A stretch of 48,521 nucleotides of DNA. Source: an uncultured Bacteroidota bacterium (GTDB lineage: Bacteria > Bacteroidota > Bacteroidia > Flavobacteriales > Flavobacteriaceae). The notes under the pieces are model-generated. The model was given only the letters and a program-made list of their open reading frames with translations. It searched no databases and was not told where the DNA came from. The DNA lies in NCBI GenBank assembly GCA_902584445.1, contig CACHZY010000014.1:1-48521 (forward strand). The letters are read 5' to 3'. This document shows positions 16,243 to 24,122 of the stretch, one piece after another. How positions within the stretch are numbered: the first letter of the stretch is position 1; each line of letters starts with the position of its first letter. Position numbers and translations under genes: made by a program.

Positions 16243-17726
16243 ATCATTAAACTATTTCTGTTAGCCAGTGTGTGTTTAGCAAGGATTCTTTTTCCTTCTT
16301 TTCTTACTGCAGGGCTTTTAGAGATCGGCCATAGGGTAGAGATGGCATTTTTTCTTGATTTTTCTAAATCGATTATTGGCTTAGGGTAGTCTTTCCCCAA
16401 TTTGAAACCATATATACTTGTCTCAAAAGAATTCATCAACCAAGGAGTGTGAACAATTGCTTCAGGTAACATCCTTAATTCAGGTATCCACTGTTTGATA
16501 AACACCCCTTTGGGATCATGTTCTTTGCCATTTTTTACTGGGTTGTAAATTCTTAACATATTTATTCCAGTCACTCCAGCCTGCATCTGTAATTGTGGAT
16601 AATGTATACCAGGTTCAAAATCCAAAAATTGACGAGCTAAGAAATGAGCACAAGCTTGCCATGGTTGCCACAAATGATGAGTAAAGAATGATACGATTAG
16701 AGAACGCATCCGGAAGTTTAAATACCCTGTTTCGACTAAACAACGCATCGCCGCATCTATCAAAGGAAATCCTGTGTTTCCTTTCTCCCAAGCCTCTATA
16801 TAGGATGGGTTAATAGTTTTTTTTAGTTGGTGATATCCTTTATTAATACTAGTAAATTCCATGGAACATTCCATTTCAAATTTTTGAATAAAATGAGATT
16901 GCCATCTTAAACGAGAACTAAATGCCCTTAGTGCGTAGCTCTTGTTTCCTTGTGTTCTCTCATATTCGGTTTTTTGCAATAATTGTCGCATAGAAATGTT
17001 GCCAAATGCTAAATAGGGAGACAATCTGCTACAGCTTCTTCGCGAGAGATCAGGTTTTGAAATGTGTTTTTGATAATTAAGATACCGATAATTAAAAAAT
17101 GATTTTAAATAGCGGTATGCGTTTTGATAACCTCCAATTTGGCGGATACCCTTTGACTCTGTTTGTAGGGTATCCTCCCCGAGATAAAACTCAAAACTTT
17201 CAATTATTTTGAGCGGTATGAAATTACTTACAGAAAATGAAATTTTTTCAATTTTTTGATTCATCAATTGATCCCATTTTTTTAACCAATCATTCCTATT
17301 TTTTATCCCTCTAAAAACACCTTGTTGGAGATACTCCTTAAAGGCAATTTTATTCTTTAGACACCAAGCCACCACATGTTGATCTCTTTTATAAGTTGCC
17401 ATTACCCCAGTTTCTTGATGTGCATGAACGGTTTTGATTTTGAATTTTCTTGAGATAGAAGCTAAAATTTTAATTACATCCCCTTTGGCAAGGCAAACAA
17501 CTGTTTTGTAATTTTTTAGCTGTTTATTAATATCCCGAATAGATTCCTTGATAAAATTGAAGTGACGAGAACTATAGTGTGGGTCTTTGAATAAAATATC
17601 CTCGAATACATAAACCAGAATGACTCTTTTTTTTGAGTTAATTGCCTCTAAAATAGGCTTGTGGTCATATAACCTTAAATCACGCTTTAACCAGACAATA
17701 TGTATGGGTTCAAAATTAGTATCCAT
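16239..17726 (-). CDS. Atypical photolyase/cryptochrome family flavoprotein
   Basis: A 495-residue protein with the N-terminal photolyase alpha/beta domain ('HIVWLKRDLRLYDHKP', about 9-24) and an FAD-binding helical domain with 'GNTGFPLIDAAMRCLVETGYLNFRMRS' (split over about 315-341). In canonical photolyases the next motif contains Asn next to flavin N5 and W-x-W (E. coli N378, W382, W384). Here the segment is 'DFEPGIHYPQLQMQAG' (369-384), giving His375, Leu379 and Met381 at those positions, while the middle Trp (W356, like E. coli W359) is kept. 'NPVKNGKEHDPKGVFIKQW' follows. I recall this clade in cyanobacteria and other bacteria but no assigned substrate. It overlaps the FeS photolyase gene by 11 nt. 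Confidence 0.85.
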   Translation of the reverse strand: MDTNFEPIHIVWLKRDLRLYDHKPILEAINSKKRVILVYVFEDILFKDPHYSSRHFNFIKESIRDINKQLKNYKTVVCLAKGDVIKILASISRKFKIKTVHAHQETGVMATYKRDQHVVAWCLKNKIAFKEYLQQGVFRGIKNRNDWLKKWDQLMNQKIEKISFSVSNFIPLKIIESFEFYLGEDTLQTESKGIRQIGGYQNAYRYLKSFFNYRYLNYQKHISKPDLSRRSCSRLSPYLAFGNISMRQLLQKTEYERTQGNKSYALRAFSSRLRWQSHFIQKFEMECSMEFTSINKGYHQLKKTINPSYIEAWEKGNTGFPLIDAAMRCLVETGYLNFRMRSLIVSFFTHHLWQPWQACAHFLARQFLDFEPGIHYPQLQMQAGVTGINMLRIYNPVKNGKEHDPKGVFIKQWIPELRMLPEAIVHTPWLMNSFETSIYGFKLGKDYPKPIIDLEKSRKNAISTLWPISKSPAVRKEGKRILAKHTLANRNSLMI

Positions 17727-19248
17727 CGGGATTCTGAATTATGGATAACGCTCTTTCTTTGATTTCTTGTTTCTCTAAAGCAGGGATCTTGTCCAATAGC
17801 CTCAGCATCATTGCCATGCGGTTGTTTTTACTGAAATGAGTTTTCTTATCTTCTAAGAAATTCCAATATAAACTATTAAAAGGACATGCATTCTCACCAA
17901 TTCTTTTGGTACGATCATAAGTGCATAATTCGCAATAATTACTCATTTTATGAATATAGGATCCTGAGGAAACATATGGTTTGGTGGCAACAATTCCACC
18001 ATCAGCCCATTGACTCATCCCTCTTGTATTTGGAAGCTGAACCCACTCAATTGCATCTGCATACACCCCTAAATACCAGGCATCCACTTCATCAGGATTA
18101 CACTGGATTAATAGGGCAAAATTTCCAGTAATCATGAGTCTTTGAATATGATGTGCGTAGGCAGTATCCAAGGAGTCTGAGATACTTTCATGAAGACAAT
18201 TCATCTTGGTAGCACCAGTCCAGTAAAAGTCTGGCAACTTGTTATAATTATCCAACTTATTGTTGGACTTGTAGCCTGGCATCTCTCTCCAATAGATTCC
18301 TCGCATATATTCTCGCCAGCCCAAAATTTGACGAATGAAACCCTCTACTTGAGAAAGTTCAATGACCCTACTGTTTTTGTAATAATGATTTACAACGGCT
18401 TCAATAACTTCTTTTGGATGGAGTATTTTGACATTTAAAGCAAATGAAATTCTAGAATGAAATAGATTACGTTGTTCATTGTGCATCGCGTCTTGATAGT
18501 CTCCAAAATGGACCAAAAGATGGTTGCAGAAATATTCTAATTGAGCAAAGGCTTCTTTACGGTCTGTGGGAAATAGATAGTGTTCTTGATGATAATTCCC
18601 AAAGGTTTTTATTCTGGCTTTTTGAATAGCGCTGAGAATTTCGCTTTGGGATCCTATCCCTGTTTTGTAGGCATTTGGAATAATTGGGGTACCTTTCCAT
18701 TTTTTGCGATTGTTTTTATCGAAGTTCCATTGTCCCCCAAGGGGTTGTCCATTATCCATCAAAATATCATATTTCTTTCTCATATTGCGATAGAAAAACT
18801 CCATAATCAATTGTTTTTTACCTTCAAAAAAAGATTTCAAATCTTCCCTTTTCGTTAAAAAATGTTCACTGTCGAAACTTTGAGAGGGAATATTAATCTC
18901 ACCACAGAGTTTTTTTAATTGATCATCCAGTCGGTATTCATCTGGTAATTGATATTCGAATTTTGAAATACTCTTTTCGGTGATTAGATTCTTGATGTTC
19001 TCGCTTAGGCTATTTTTTGAAATTTCGCTGCCAATATCAAAATACATTACCTGATGACCTTGAGATTTTAAAGCTTTTGCAAATGCTCGCATGGCTGAAA
19101 AAAAGGCGACTATTTTTTGGATGTGATGCAAAATATAATCAGTCTCTTGTCTGAGTTCATAGATTACATAAACAGTGTTCTGATCTTTCACTTTATACCA
19201 AGAATGATCTAGGTTTAGTTGATCTCCAAGTATTAATCTTAATTTCAT
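17716..19248 (-). CDS. FeS-type bacterial cryptochrome / (6-4) photolyase
   Basis: A 510-residue member of the iron-sulfur bacterial cryptochrome/photolyase group (PhrB/CryB). It starts '[17 protein letters not shown]', has a photolyase-related Rossmann-like domain, and ends with the [4Fe-4S] region. Four Cys are in the expected places: C351 ('MNCLHES'), C439 and C442 ('YCELC') and C455 ('NACPFNSLYW'), one residue off PhrB numbering. 'MITGNFALL' and 'WVQLPNTRGMSQWADGG' are also typical. Characterised members repair (6-4) photoproducts with FAD and a lumazine antenna. The start is ATG 19248, since it overlaps the CRY-DASH stop as ATGA; a frame from 19272 would add eight residues. Confidence 0.94.
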   Translation of the reverse strand: MKLRLILGDQLNLDHSWYKVKDQNTVYVIYELRQETDYILHHIQKIVAFFSAMRAFAKALKSQGHQVMYFDIGSEISKNSLSENIKNLITEKSISKFEYQLPDEYRLDDQLKKLCGEINIPSQSFDSEHFLTKREDLKSFFEGKKQLIMEFFYRNMRKKYDILMDNGQPLGGQWNFDKNNRKKWKGTPIIPNAYKTGIGSQSEILSAIQKARIKTFGNYHQEHYLFPTDRKEAFAQLEYFCNHLLVHFGDYQDAMHNEQRNLFHSRISFALNVKILHPKEVIEAVVNHYYKNSRVIELSQVEGFIRQILGWREYMRGIYWREMPGYKSNNKLDNYNKLPDFYWTGATKMNCLHESISDSLDTAYAHHIQRLMITGNFALLIQCNPDEVDAWYLGVYADAIEWVQLPNTRGMSQWADGGIVATKPYVSSGSYIHKMSNYCELCTYDRTKRIGENACPFNSLYWNFLEDKKTHFSKNNRMAMMLRLLDKIPALEKQEIKERALSIIQNPDGY

Positions 19249-20558
19249 TTGAACAACGTTTTTTGTAGCCAAAGATTTTGAAACCTAGAATTGGAATCAT
19301 ACCGTTGAGCTTGCCATTGAATATCAAACTTTCGGTCTCTGGGATCATTCCCAACCCCTGAAACATACATCCAATTACCATAATTACTGTGTACATCATA
19401 GTCAATCAAGAGGGATTCAAAATAGGCCGCCCCCATACGCCAATCCATTTTTAGATCTTTAGCAAAAAAACTTGCGACGTTTTGACGCCCACGATTGCTC
19501 ATCCAACCTGTTTGTTTTAACTCAATCATATTTGCATTTACAAAAGGCTCTGAAGTCTTGCCCTCACACCAGCTATCGAAAACTGAATAGGAGTTACCCC
19601 ATCTATAATCTCTTTCCAATATTCCTTTAGTTTTAAATATTTTATTGCCGTGTTTCATAGAGATGTATTTAAAATAATCTCTCCAAATCAATTCAAAAAT
19701 AAGCCAATAGGTCGACTGGTTTTTTTGGACGGATTTTTCATACCGCTTGATTTCCCAATAAATCATTTTTGGTGAAATAGATCCATTTGCGAGCCAAGGT
19801 GAAAACTTTGAGCTATAGTCGGTCCCTACCAGTCCATTTCGTGTGTTTTTATAATATGAAAGTTTTTTAGTTTCCCAAAAATAAAGTCTTAATCGCTCTA
19901 TTGCATTAGCAGTTCCTCCGCGAAATGGAAACGCGCTTCTGTAATCTGTTTCAGTGCTTTTTAATCCAAGGTCAGAAAGATTAGGTAACTCATAACTTTT
20001 TTCAAGTAAATTCGATGAAGGCAAAGGTTTGGTTAAAGATAAAACGGGTTTAATAGTTACATCTTTTTCACAACGCTTTCTAAATGAACCAAAAACCTCA
20101 GGAATTTGAGAAATATTAAAAGGTAATTCCTCTGGATGAAAAAGCATTTGTTCATAGTTTCTAACCCAACTAATCTTATCTTTAATGGCATTAGATACTT
20201 TTTTCTCTTCCTCTAACTCTTCTTGTGTCCACTCCCTTTGTAAATAAATACTTTTAACATGATGTTTTTTTACAATTTGAGGAATAGTTTGCTGAGGAGG
20301 TTTTAGGTCTATCACAAGTGTTATATTTAACTTTTTCAATGCTGCCTTAAGGTCTTCAACGCTTTCGATTAAAAATTTTGCTCTGTATTTTTCCGTTTTT
20401 TTAAAACCCCACCTGATGTTGCCATAATGACTAGGGTTAAATGTATAATACGCAATTACATTATCATAGCTTGCTATTGCTCGATTTAACCCCATATGAT
20501 CTTCGACCCGTAAATCGTTCCTAAACCAAACCAGTGCTGAAGTTATTTTCTTTGACAT
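19245..20558 (-). CDS. DASH family cryptochrome
   Basis: A 437-residue CRY-DASH protein: '[20 protein letters not shown]' (about 8-27) opens the antenna domain, '[20 protein letters not shown]' and '[23 protein letters not shown]' (split) belong to the helical domain, and '[21 protein letters not shown]' (split) with '[11 protein letters not shown]' are DASH signatures. The flavin-proximal Asn and Trp are kept. CRY-DASH proteins bind FAD and usually MTHF and repair CPDs mainly in single-stranded or loop DNA. It overlaps the DUF2256 gene upstream by 16 nt and the FeS photolyase downstream as ATGA, so the operon is translationally coupled here. Confidence 0.95.
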   Translation of the reverse strand: MSKKITSALVWFRNDLRVEDHMGLNRAIASYDNVIAYYTFNPSHYGNIRWGFKKTEKYRAKFLIESVEDLKAALKKLNITLVIDLKPPQQTIPQIVKKHHVKSIYLQREWTQEELEEEKKVSNAIKDKISWVRNYEQMLFHPEELPFNISQIPEVFGSFRKRCEKDVTIKPVLSLTKPLPSSNLLEKSYELPNLSDLGLKSTETDYRSAFPFRGGTANAIERLRLYFWETKKLSYYKNTRNGLVGTDYSSKFSPWLANGSISPKMIYWEIKRYEKSVQKNQSTYWLIFELIWRDYFKYISMKHGNKIFKTKGILERDYRWGNSYSVFDSWCEGKTSEPFVNANMIELKQTGWMSNRGRQNVASFFAKDLKMDWRMGAAYFESLLIDYDVHSNYGNWMYVSGVGNDPRDRKFDIQWQAQRYDSNSRFQNLWLQKTLFK

Positions 20559-20677
20559 TTCTTACTACAATACTTTACATTATCCCAGTCTCTTTTCCAT
20601 TTCTTTCTCCAAAGAAAAGGCCTTTGGCATTTTATACAGATTTTAGCGGGTAGGTGTTGTTTCTTAATTCCCTTCAT
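20543..20677 (-). CDS. DUF2256 small zinc-ribbon-like protein
   Basis: A 44-residue protein, basic and Trp-rich: it starts '[17 protein letters not shown]', continues '[19 protein letters not shown]' and ends 'SKKCQRK'. Four Cys (14, 17, 37, 41) form CxxC and CxxxC pairs, as in a zinc knuckle or treble clef. This matches the DUF2256 family, which commonly sits beside photolyase or cryptochrome genes. The ATG overlaps the stop of the CPD photolyase as ATGA (20674-20677), and the 3' end overlaps the CRY-DASH start by 16 nt. The role is unknown; a DNA- or protein-binding accessory of photorepair is an inference from context. Confidence 0.9.
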   Translation of the reverse strand: MKGIKKQHLPAKICIKCQRPFLWRKKWKRDWDNVKYCSKKCQRK

Positions 20678-21978
20678 GAAGGATTAAGAGCCGCTTTGTA
20701 TTTTGTCAAACACCTTTCACGAGCCATTTTATGTTCTACAATTTGAGTAGGGTAGGTAGGTTCATTCAAATCTTTTACCCATTTAGAAATATATTCCAAG
20801 CTTTTATCAAATTTTTTTATTTGCTCATGGGGATTAAATATTCTAAAATAAGGGGCTGCATCCACACCACATCCAGCTGACCATTGCCAGTTACCAACAT
20901 TGCTGGATTGTTCATAGTCAAATAGCTTTTCCGCAAAGTAGGCTTCCCCCCATCGCCAGTCGATCAGCAAATGTTTACACAAAAAACTAGCAACCAACAT
21001 TCTTACTCGGTTGTGCATGAAACCTGTCTCGTTCAATTGCCGCATTCCAGCATCTATAAGAGGGTAGCCCGTTTTTCCATTGCACCATTTTTCGAAATCT
21101 TTCTCATCATTTAAATAATCAATACGGTCATATTGTTTTTTAAAACATTGATTTACTGTGTAAGGAAAATGCCATATGATTTGCATGAAAAACTCTCTCC
21201 AAATTAATTCTTTGAGAAAAATATTATTCTTGCGCTTTGAAGATTTTTGAACTAATGTTCTAATACTTTGTGTACCAAATCTTAAATGAACTCCTAATCG
21301 AGAAGTGCTGTCAATATTAGGGAAATTTCTCGTTTCTTCGTACCTGTCAATGGTTTTATTATCGAATTTAAAGGGTTTGGGAGTAATTTTGGATTCTATA
21401 AAACCCAGATCATCCATAGTGAGTTCAGGAAGATTTGATCCCTTGTAAAATTTGTCTAAATGTTTCTCAGATGGAAAATATTCTATACCCTCTTCATCAA
21501 ATTTAGCCAACCATTTTCTGGAATAAGGAGTATAAACTACATACGGGTTTCCATCGTCCTTGGCAACTTCATTTTTCTCATAAATAACCTGGTCTTTGTA
21601 GGTCTCAAAGGCAATCCCTTTTTCCCTCAAAAAAGAGCCTATTTCGTCATCTCTTTTTAAAGCATAGGGTTCATAATCGTGATTTACAACTACTTTTTCT
21701 ACCGAAAAATTTTGGATAATTTTTTTTATAACAGCCCTGGGAGTGCCCCGATAAAGCCCTATCCGACACCTGTTCCCCCTCATGGTGTTATTGATGCCAC
21801 CCAAGGCGTTATAAATAAATGATAATCTTGCATCGTCTTTACTTAGTTTTGAAGTAATTTCAGTATCAAAAATGAAAATGGGAAGAACTTTATTTCCTCC
21901 TGTTAATGCTTTATACAATCCTTTATTATCGTCAAGCCTTAAGTCTCTTCTAAACCAAAAAACGGTCAGCTTTTCCAT
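20674..21978 (-). CDS. phrB: Cyclobutane pyrimidine dimer photolyase (class I)
   Basis: A 434-residue deoxyribodipyrimidine photolyase that uses blue light and FAD to split CPDs. '[22 protein letters not shown]' (split) begins the antenna domain, '[28 protein letters not shown]' (split) lies in the FAD domain, and '[29 protein letters not shown]' (split) holds the flavin-proximal Asn and both Trp of W-x-W, so the usual electron-transfer residues are present. The C-terminus is normal. The gene follows the SDR gene by 6 nt and overlaps the DUF2256 start as ATGA. It is the most canonical of the four photolyase-family proteins in this operon. Confidence 0.95.
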   Translation of the reverse strand: MEKLTVFWFRRDLRLDDNKGLYKALTGGNKVLPIFIFDTEITSKLSKDDARLSFIYNALGGINNTMRGNRCRIGLYRGTPRAVIKKIIQNFSVEKVVVNHDYEPYALKRDDEIGSFLREKGIAFETYKDQVIYEKNEVAKDDGNPYVVYTPYSRKWLAKFDEEGIEYFPSEKHLDKFYKGSNLPELTMDDLGFIESKITPKPFKFDNKTIDRYEETRNFPNIDSTSRLGVHLRFGTQSIRTLVQKSSKRKNNIFLKELIWREFFMQIIWHFPYTVNQCFKKQYDRIDYLNDEKDFEKWCNGKTGYPLIDAGMRQLNETGFMHNRVRMLVASFLCKHLLIDWRWGEAYFAEKLFDYEQSSNVGNWQWSAGCGVDAAPYFRIFNPHEQIKKFDKSLEYISKWVKDLNEPTYPTQIVEHKMARERCLTKYKAALNPS

Positions 21979-21984
21979 AAATAA

Positions 21985-22683
21985 TTAACTTTTAATACTA
22001 CCTATTCCACCATCAATTGTTATAGTTTGTGCTGTCATCCAGCTACTTTCATCACTGATAAGAAACTTTGCCATCTGAGCAATTTCCGTTGGATTTCCAA
22101 CCCTTTGAAGGGGATGTCTTGATGCTGCATTAGTTTTTTTAGTTTCGTTATTGAGAAATTTTTCAGCCATTCTCGTATCAACTAATGAAGGTGCAATTAC
22201 ATTAAATCTGATTTTAGGGGCTAATTCTGCGGCCAATGATCGAGCTAATCCTTCAAGTGCACCTTTAGCCGTTGCTACGGAACTGTGAAATGGCATTCCA
22301 GTTGTTACGGCGACTGTACTAAATAATACTACACTTGAGGGAATTTCACAATTTTGTAAATTATTCTGTACAGCTTGAAGAGTCTTAATTGCTCCCAACA
22401 CATTTATTGAAAAGTCCTGAATAAACACCTCTTGCTTTAATCCCTTAAATGGTCTGAGGTTAATACTTCCTGGACAATAGACAAAACCATTTAGTTGATC
22501 TGGAATTTTACTAATATCCAAATCGTCTTTTTCAACATCAAAAGGAAGGTAAGTTATTGGTAAATCACTAATGGAATCATTAGTTCTACTTGCAACGATG
22601 ACATTATTTTCTTGACAAAGTAGTTTTACCAATGCCAATCCCACGCCTGAACTTCCTCCTACAATAAGTATATTCTTTTTCAT
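21985..22683 (-). CDS. SDR family oxidoreductase lacking the catalytic Tyr
   Basis: A 232-residue Rossmann-fold protein of the short-chain dehydrogenase/reductase family. It begins 'MKKNILIVGGSSGVGLALVK' with the nucleotide-binding Gly-rich loop, has 'NVLGAIKTLQAV' in the middle, and ends with the typical 'DESSWMTAQTITIDGG'. In place of the Y-x-x-x-K dyad it has 'VATAK' (136-140): Lys140 is kept but Tyr is Val136, so it may not be a standard dehydrogenase. The start is ATG 22683, one nucleotide after the stop of the SRPBCC gene. It belongs to the photolyase operon, where this SDR type is common in Flavobacteriia. Confidence 0.88.
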   Translation of the reverse strand: MKKNILIVGGSSGVGLALVKLLCQENNVIVASRTNDSISDLPITYLPFDVEKDDLDISKIPDQLNGFVYCPGSINLRPFKGLKQEVFIQDFSINVLGAIKTLQAVQNNLQNCEIPSSVVLFSTVAVTTGMPFHSSVATAKGALEGLARSLAAELAPKIRFNVIAPSLVDTRMAEKFLNNETKKTNAASRHPLQRVGNPTEIAQMAKFLISDESSWMTAQTITIDGGIGSIKS

Positions 22684-22684
22684 A

Positions 22685-23155
22685 TTACTTGCTTTTATAT
22701 TCTCCAAACAGCTCTATCAGTTTTTTTTTTCTGTATTGAAAGATTTCATCGAGCTTAGGTTTTACTATGATGGGTTGAGCAATTTGACCCAAAATACCCA
22801 TCGGTATTTTATAATCAATTATATCTTCCATTTCAACTCCGTTTTTGATCGATTTAATAAAGTGTTTATGGTGCCATAAAGAATATGGACCAAAACGCTG
22901 TTCGTCAACAAAATATTTACCCTCACGCACGTGGGTAATCTCAGTTACCCATTTAGTACGAATTCCAAGAATAGGAGTTACAATATATTGTATGATTTGA
23001 CCAGGATACATTTTTTTTTCTGCACCACTCAAAATCTCAAACCCCATGTAGTCTGGGGTGATAGTCTTCAGATTAACTGGATCTGATAAAAATTCCCATG
23101 CTTCGGACGTTGAAATGGGAAGGTTTTGTATAATATTTAAGCGGTATATTTTCAT
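22685..23155 (-). CDS. SRPBCC family ligand-binding protein, first gene of photolyase operon
   Basis: A 156-residue SRPBCC (START-like) protein: 'LPISTSEAWEFLSDPVNLKTITP' (split) is the typical opening helix-turn, then 'PILGIRTKWVTEIT' and 'FGPYSLWHHKHFI', and a C-terminal long helix ('KLDEIFQYRKKKLIELFG'). Such proteins bind hydrophobic ligands in a cavity; the ligand is not known, though flavin or lipid partners are possible. ATG 23155 is preferred over ATG 23173, because the latter lies within the predicted -7 box (23171-23178). It opens the eight-gene photolyase operon. Confidence 0.86.
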   Translation of the reverse strand: MKIYRLNIIQNLPISTSEAWEFLSDPVNLKTITPDYMGFEILSGAEKKMYPGQIIQYIVTPILGIRTKWVTEITHVREGKYFVDEQRFGPYSLWHHKHFIKSIKNGVEMEDIIDYKIPMGILGQIAQPIIVKPKLDEIFQYRKKKLIELFGEYKSK

Positions 23156-23170
23156 TGAATCTTGTATATA

Positions 23171-23178
23171 CAAATATA
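23171..23178 (-). promoter_or_regulatory. -7 box of the photolyase operon promoter
   Basis: TATATTTG on the minus strand matches TANNTTTG. No TTG box is present 17-23 nt upstream; instead the 32-bp inverted repeat begins 5 nt upstream, so this promoter probably depends on, or is blocked by, a regulator binding there. Confidence 0.6.
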
Positions 23179-23182
23179 CAAA

Positions 23183-23214
23183 TTGTTTAATATATTCATT
23201 AAAATATTAAACAA
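23183..23214. promoter_or_regulatory. 32-bp inverted repeat, putative operator of the photolyase operon
   Basis: Two perfect 11-nt arms, TTGTTTAATAT (23183-23193) and ATATTAAACAA (23204-23214), are separated by 10 nt. The repeat covers roughly positions -19 to -50 of the leftward photolyase promoter, where the -33 element should be, and is 61 nt upstream of the divergent DUF2911 ATG. This is a typical place for a dimeric regulator. Light-responsive MerR-type (CarH/LitR) regulators control photolyase genes in some bacteria, but no regulator gene lies in the window. Confidence 0.65.
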
Positions 23215-23228
23215 AATAAACACGATTC

Positions 23229-23259
23229 TTGAAACTATAAAAATTGTTTTTTATATTTC
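23229..23259 (+). promoter_or_regulatory. Promoter of the DUF2911 gene
   Basis: TTG (23229-23231), a 20-nt spacer and TATATTTC (23252-23259, one mismatch to TANNTTTG) lie 16 nt before the ATG at 23276. Confidence 0.45.
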
Positions 23260-23275
23260 TGATTAAATTCAAATT

Positions 23276-24118
23276 ATGAAAAATTATCTTTTAGTTTTCC
23301 TGCTGATAAGTTGCATAGGATTAAATTCTCAGGTTTTAACACCTCAGCCAAGTCCAAGAGCTAAAGTCTCTCAAAGGGTAGGGTTAACTAAAGTTGAGAT
23401 TGATTATTCTCGCCCTGCTGCCCGTGGAAGAAAAATTATAGGAAATTTGGTTAGATACAATGAAATTTGGAGAACCGGCGCAAATAAAAATACGATTATT
23501 TCTTTTTCAGATCCAGTACAAATTGAGGGTAATACTCTTCCTGCAGGTCAATATGCTATATACACATTACCTAGCGAAAATAAATGGAAAGTATATTTCT
23601 ACAAGTCAACTAATAACTGGGGACTTCCTAATCCCTGGGATGAGTCTCAGGTTGCTCTATCTTTAATTACTAATCCTTATTTTTATGATTATAAAACTGA
23701 AAATTTTACTATATCTATTTCAGATATTCATAGTGATTCTGCCCATCTGAATTTGATCTGGGAAAAGACTTTAATAAGTATCCCCTTTGAAGTACCAACC
23801 AAGGTGAAAACGATGCAAAGTATAAATGAAACCATGACTGGAAACCCAAAACCAAATGACTATTACAATGCTGCATTATATTTTCTTCAAGAAAAAATAG
23901 ATTTAAATCAAGCAAAAGATTGGATGGAAACAGCTATTGCTAGAAGAGATACTCCTGCTTTTTGGATGTATTATCGTCACGCTTTGATTTTGTCAGAATT
24001 AAATGATAATAAAGCCGCATTAAAGTCTGCAAAAAAATCTTTAGCTCTAGCTGAAAAAGCTCAGAATAAGGATTATGTAATTTTAAATAAAGAACTCATT
24101 GAAAAGTATAGCAAGTAG
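23276..24118 (+). CDS. DUF2911 exported protein with TPR-like C-terminus
   Basis: A 280-residue protein with a signal peptide ('MKNYLLVFLLISCIGLNSQ') and a DUF2911 domain: 'SPRAKVSQRVGLTKVEIDYSRP' (split), 'ARGRKIIGNLV', 'WRTGANKNTIISFSDPVQIEG' (split) and 'LPAGQYAIYTLP'. The last 90 residues ('YYNAALYFLQEKIDLNQAKDWM' split, 'FWMYYRHALILSELNDNKAALKSAK' split) form TPR-like helical pairs. DUF2911 proteins are abundant exported proteins of unknown function in Bacteroidota. A second copy without the TPR part is at 35435-35965. It converges on the symporter gene with 4 nt between stops. Confidence 0.9.
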   Translation: MKNYLLVFLLISCIGLNSQVLTPQPSPRAKVSQRVGLTKVEIDYSRPAARGRKIIGNLVRYNEIWRTGANKNTIISFSDPVQIEGNTLPAGQYAIYTLPSENKWKVYFYKSTNNWGLPNPWDESQVALSLITNPYFYDYKTENFTISISDIHSDSAHLNLIWEKTLISIPFEVPTKVKTMQSINETMTGNPKPNDYYNAALYFLQEKIDLNQAKDWMETAIARRDTPAFWMYYRHALILSELNDNKAALKSAKKSLALAEKAQNKDYVILNKELIEKYSK

Positions 24119-24122
24119 ATTT

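Noticed and set aside
17886-18858. Three long open frames on the plus strand opposite the FeS photolyase gene.
   Set aside because: They lie fully within a clear photolyase gene, show no family motif, and have no promoter or conserved neighbours, so they are antisense shadows.
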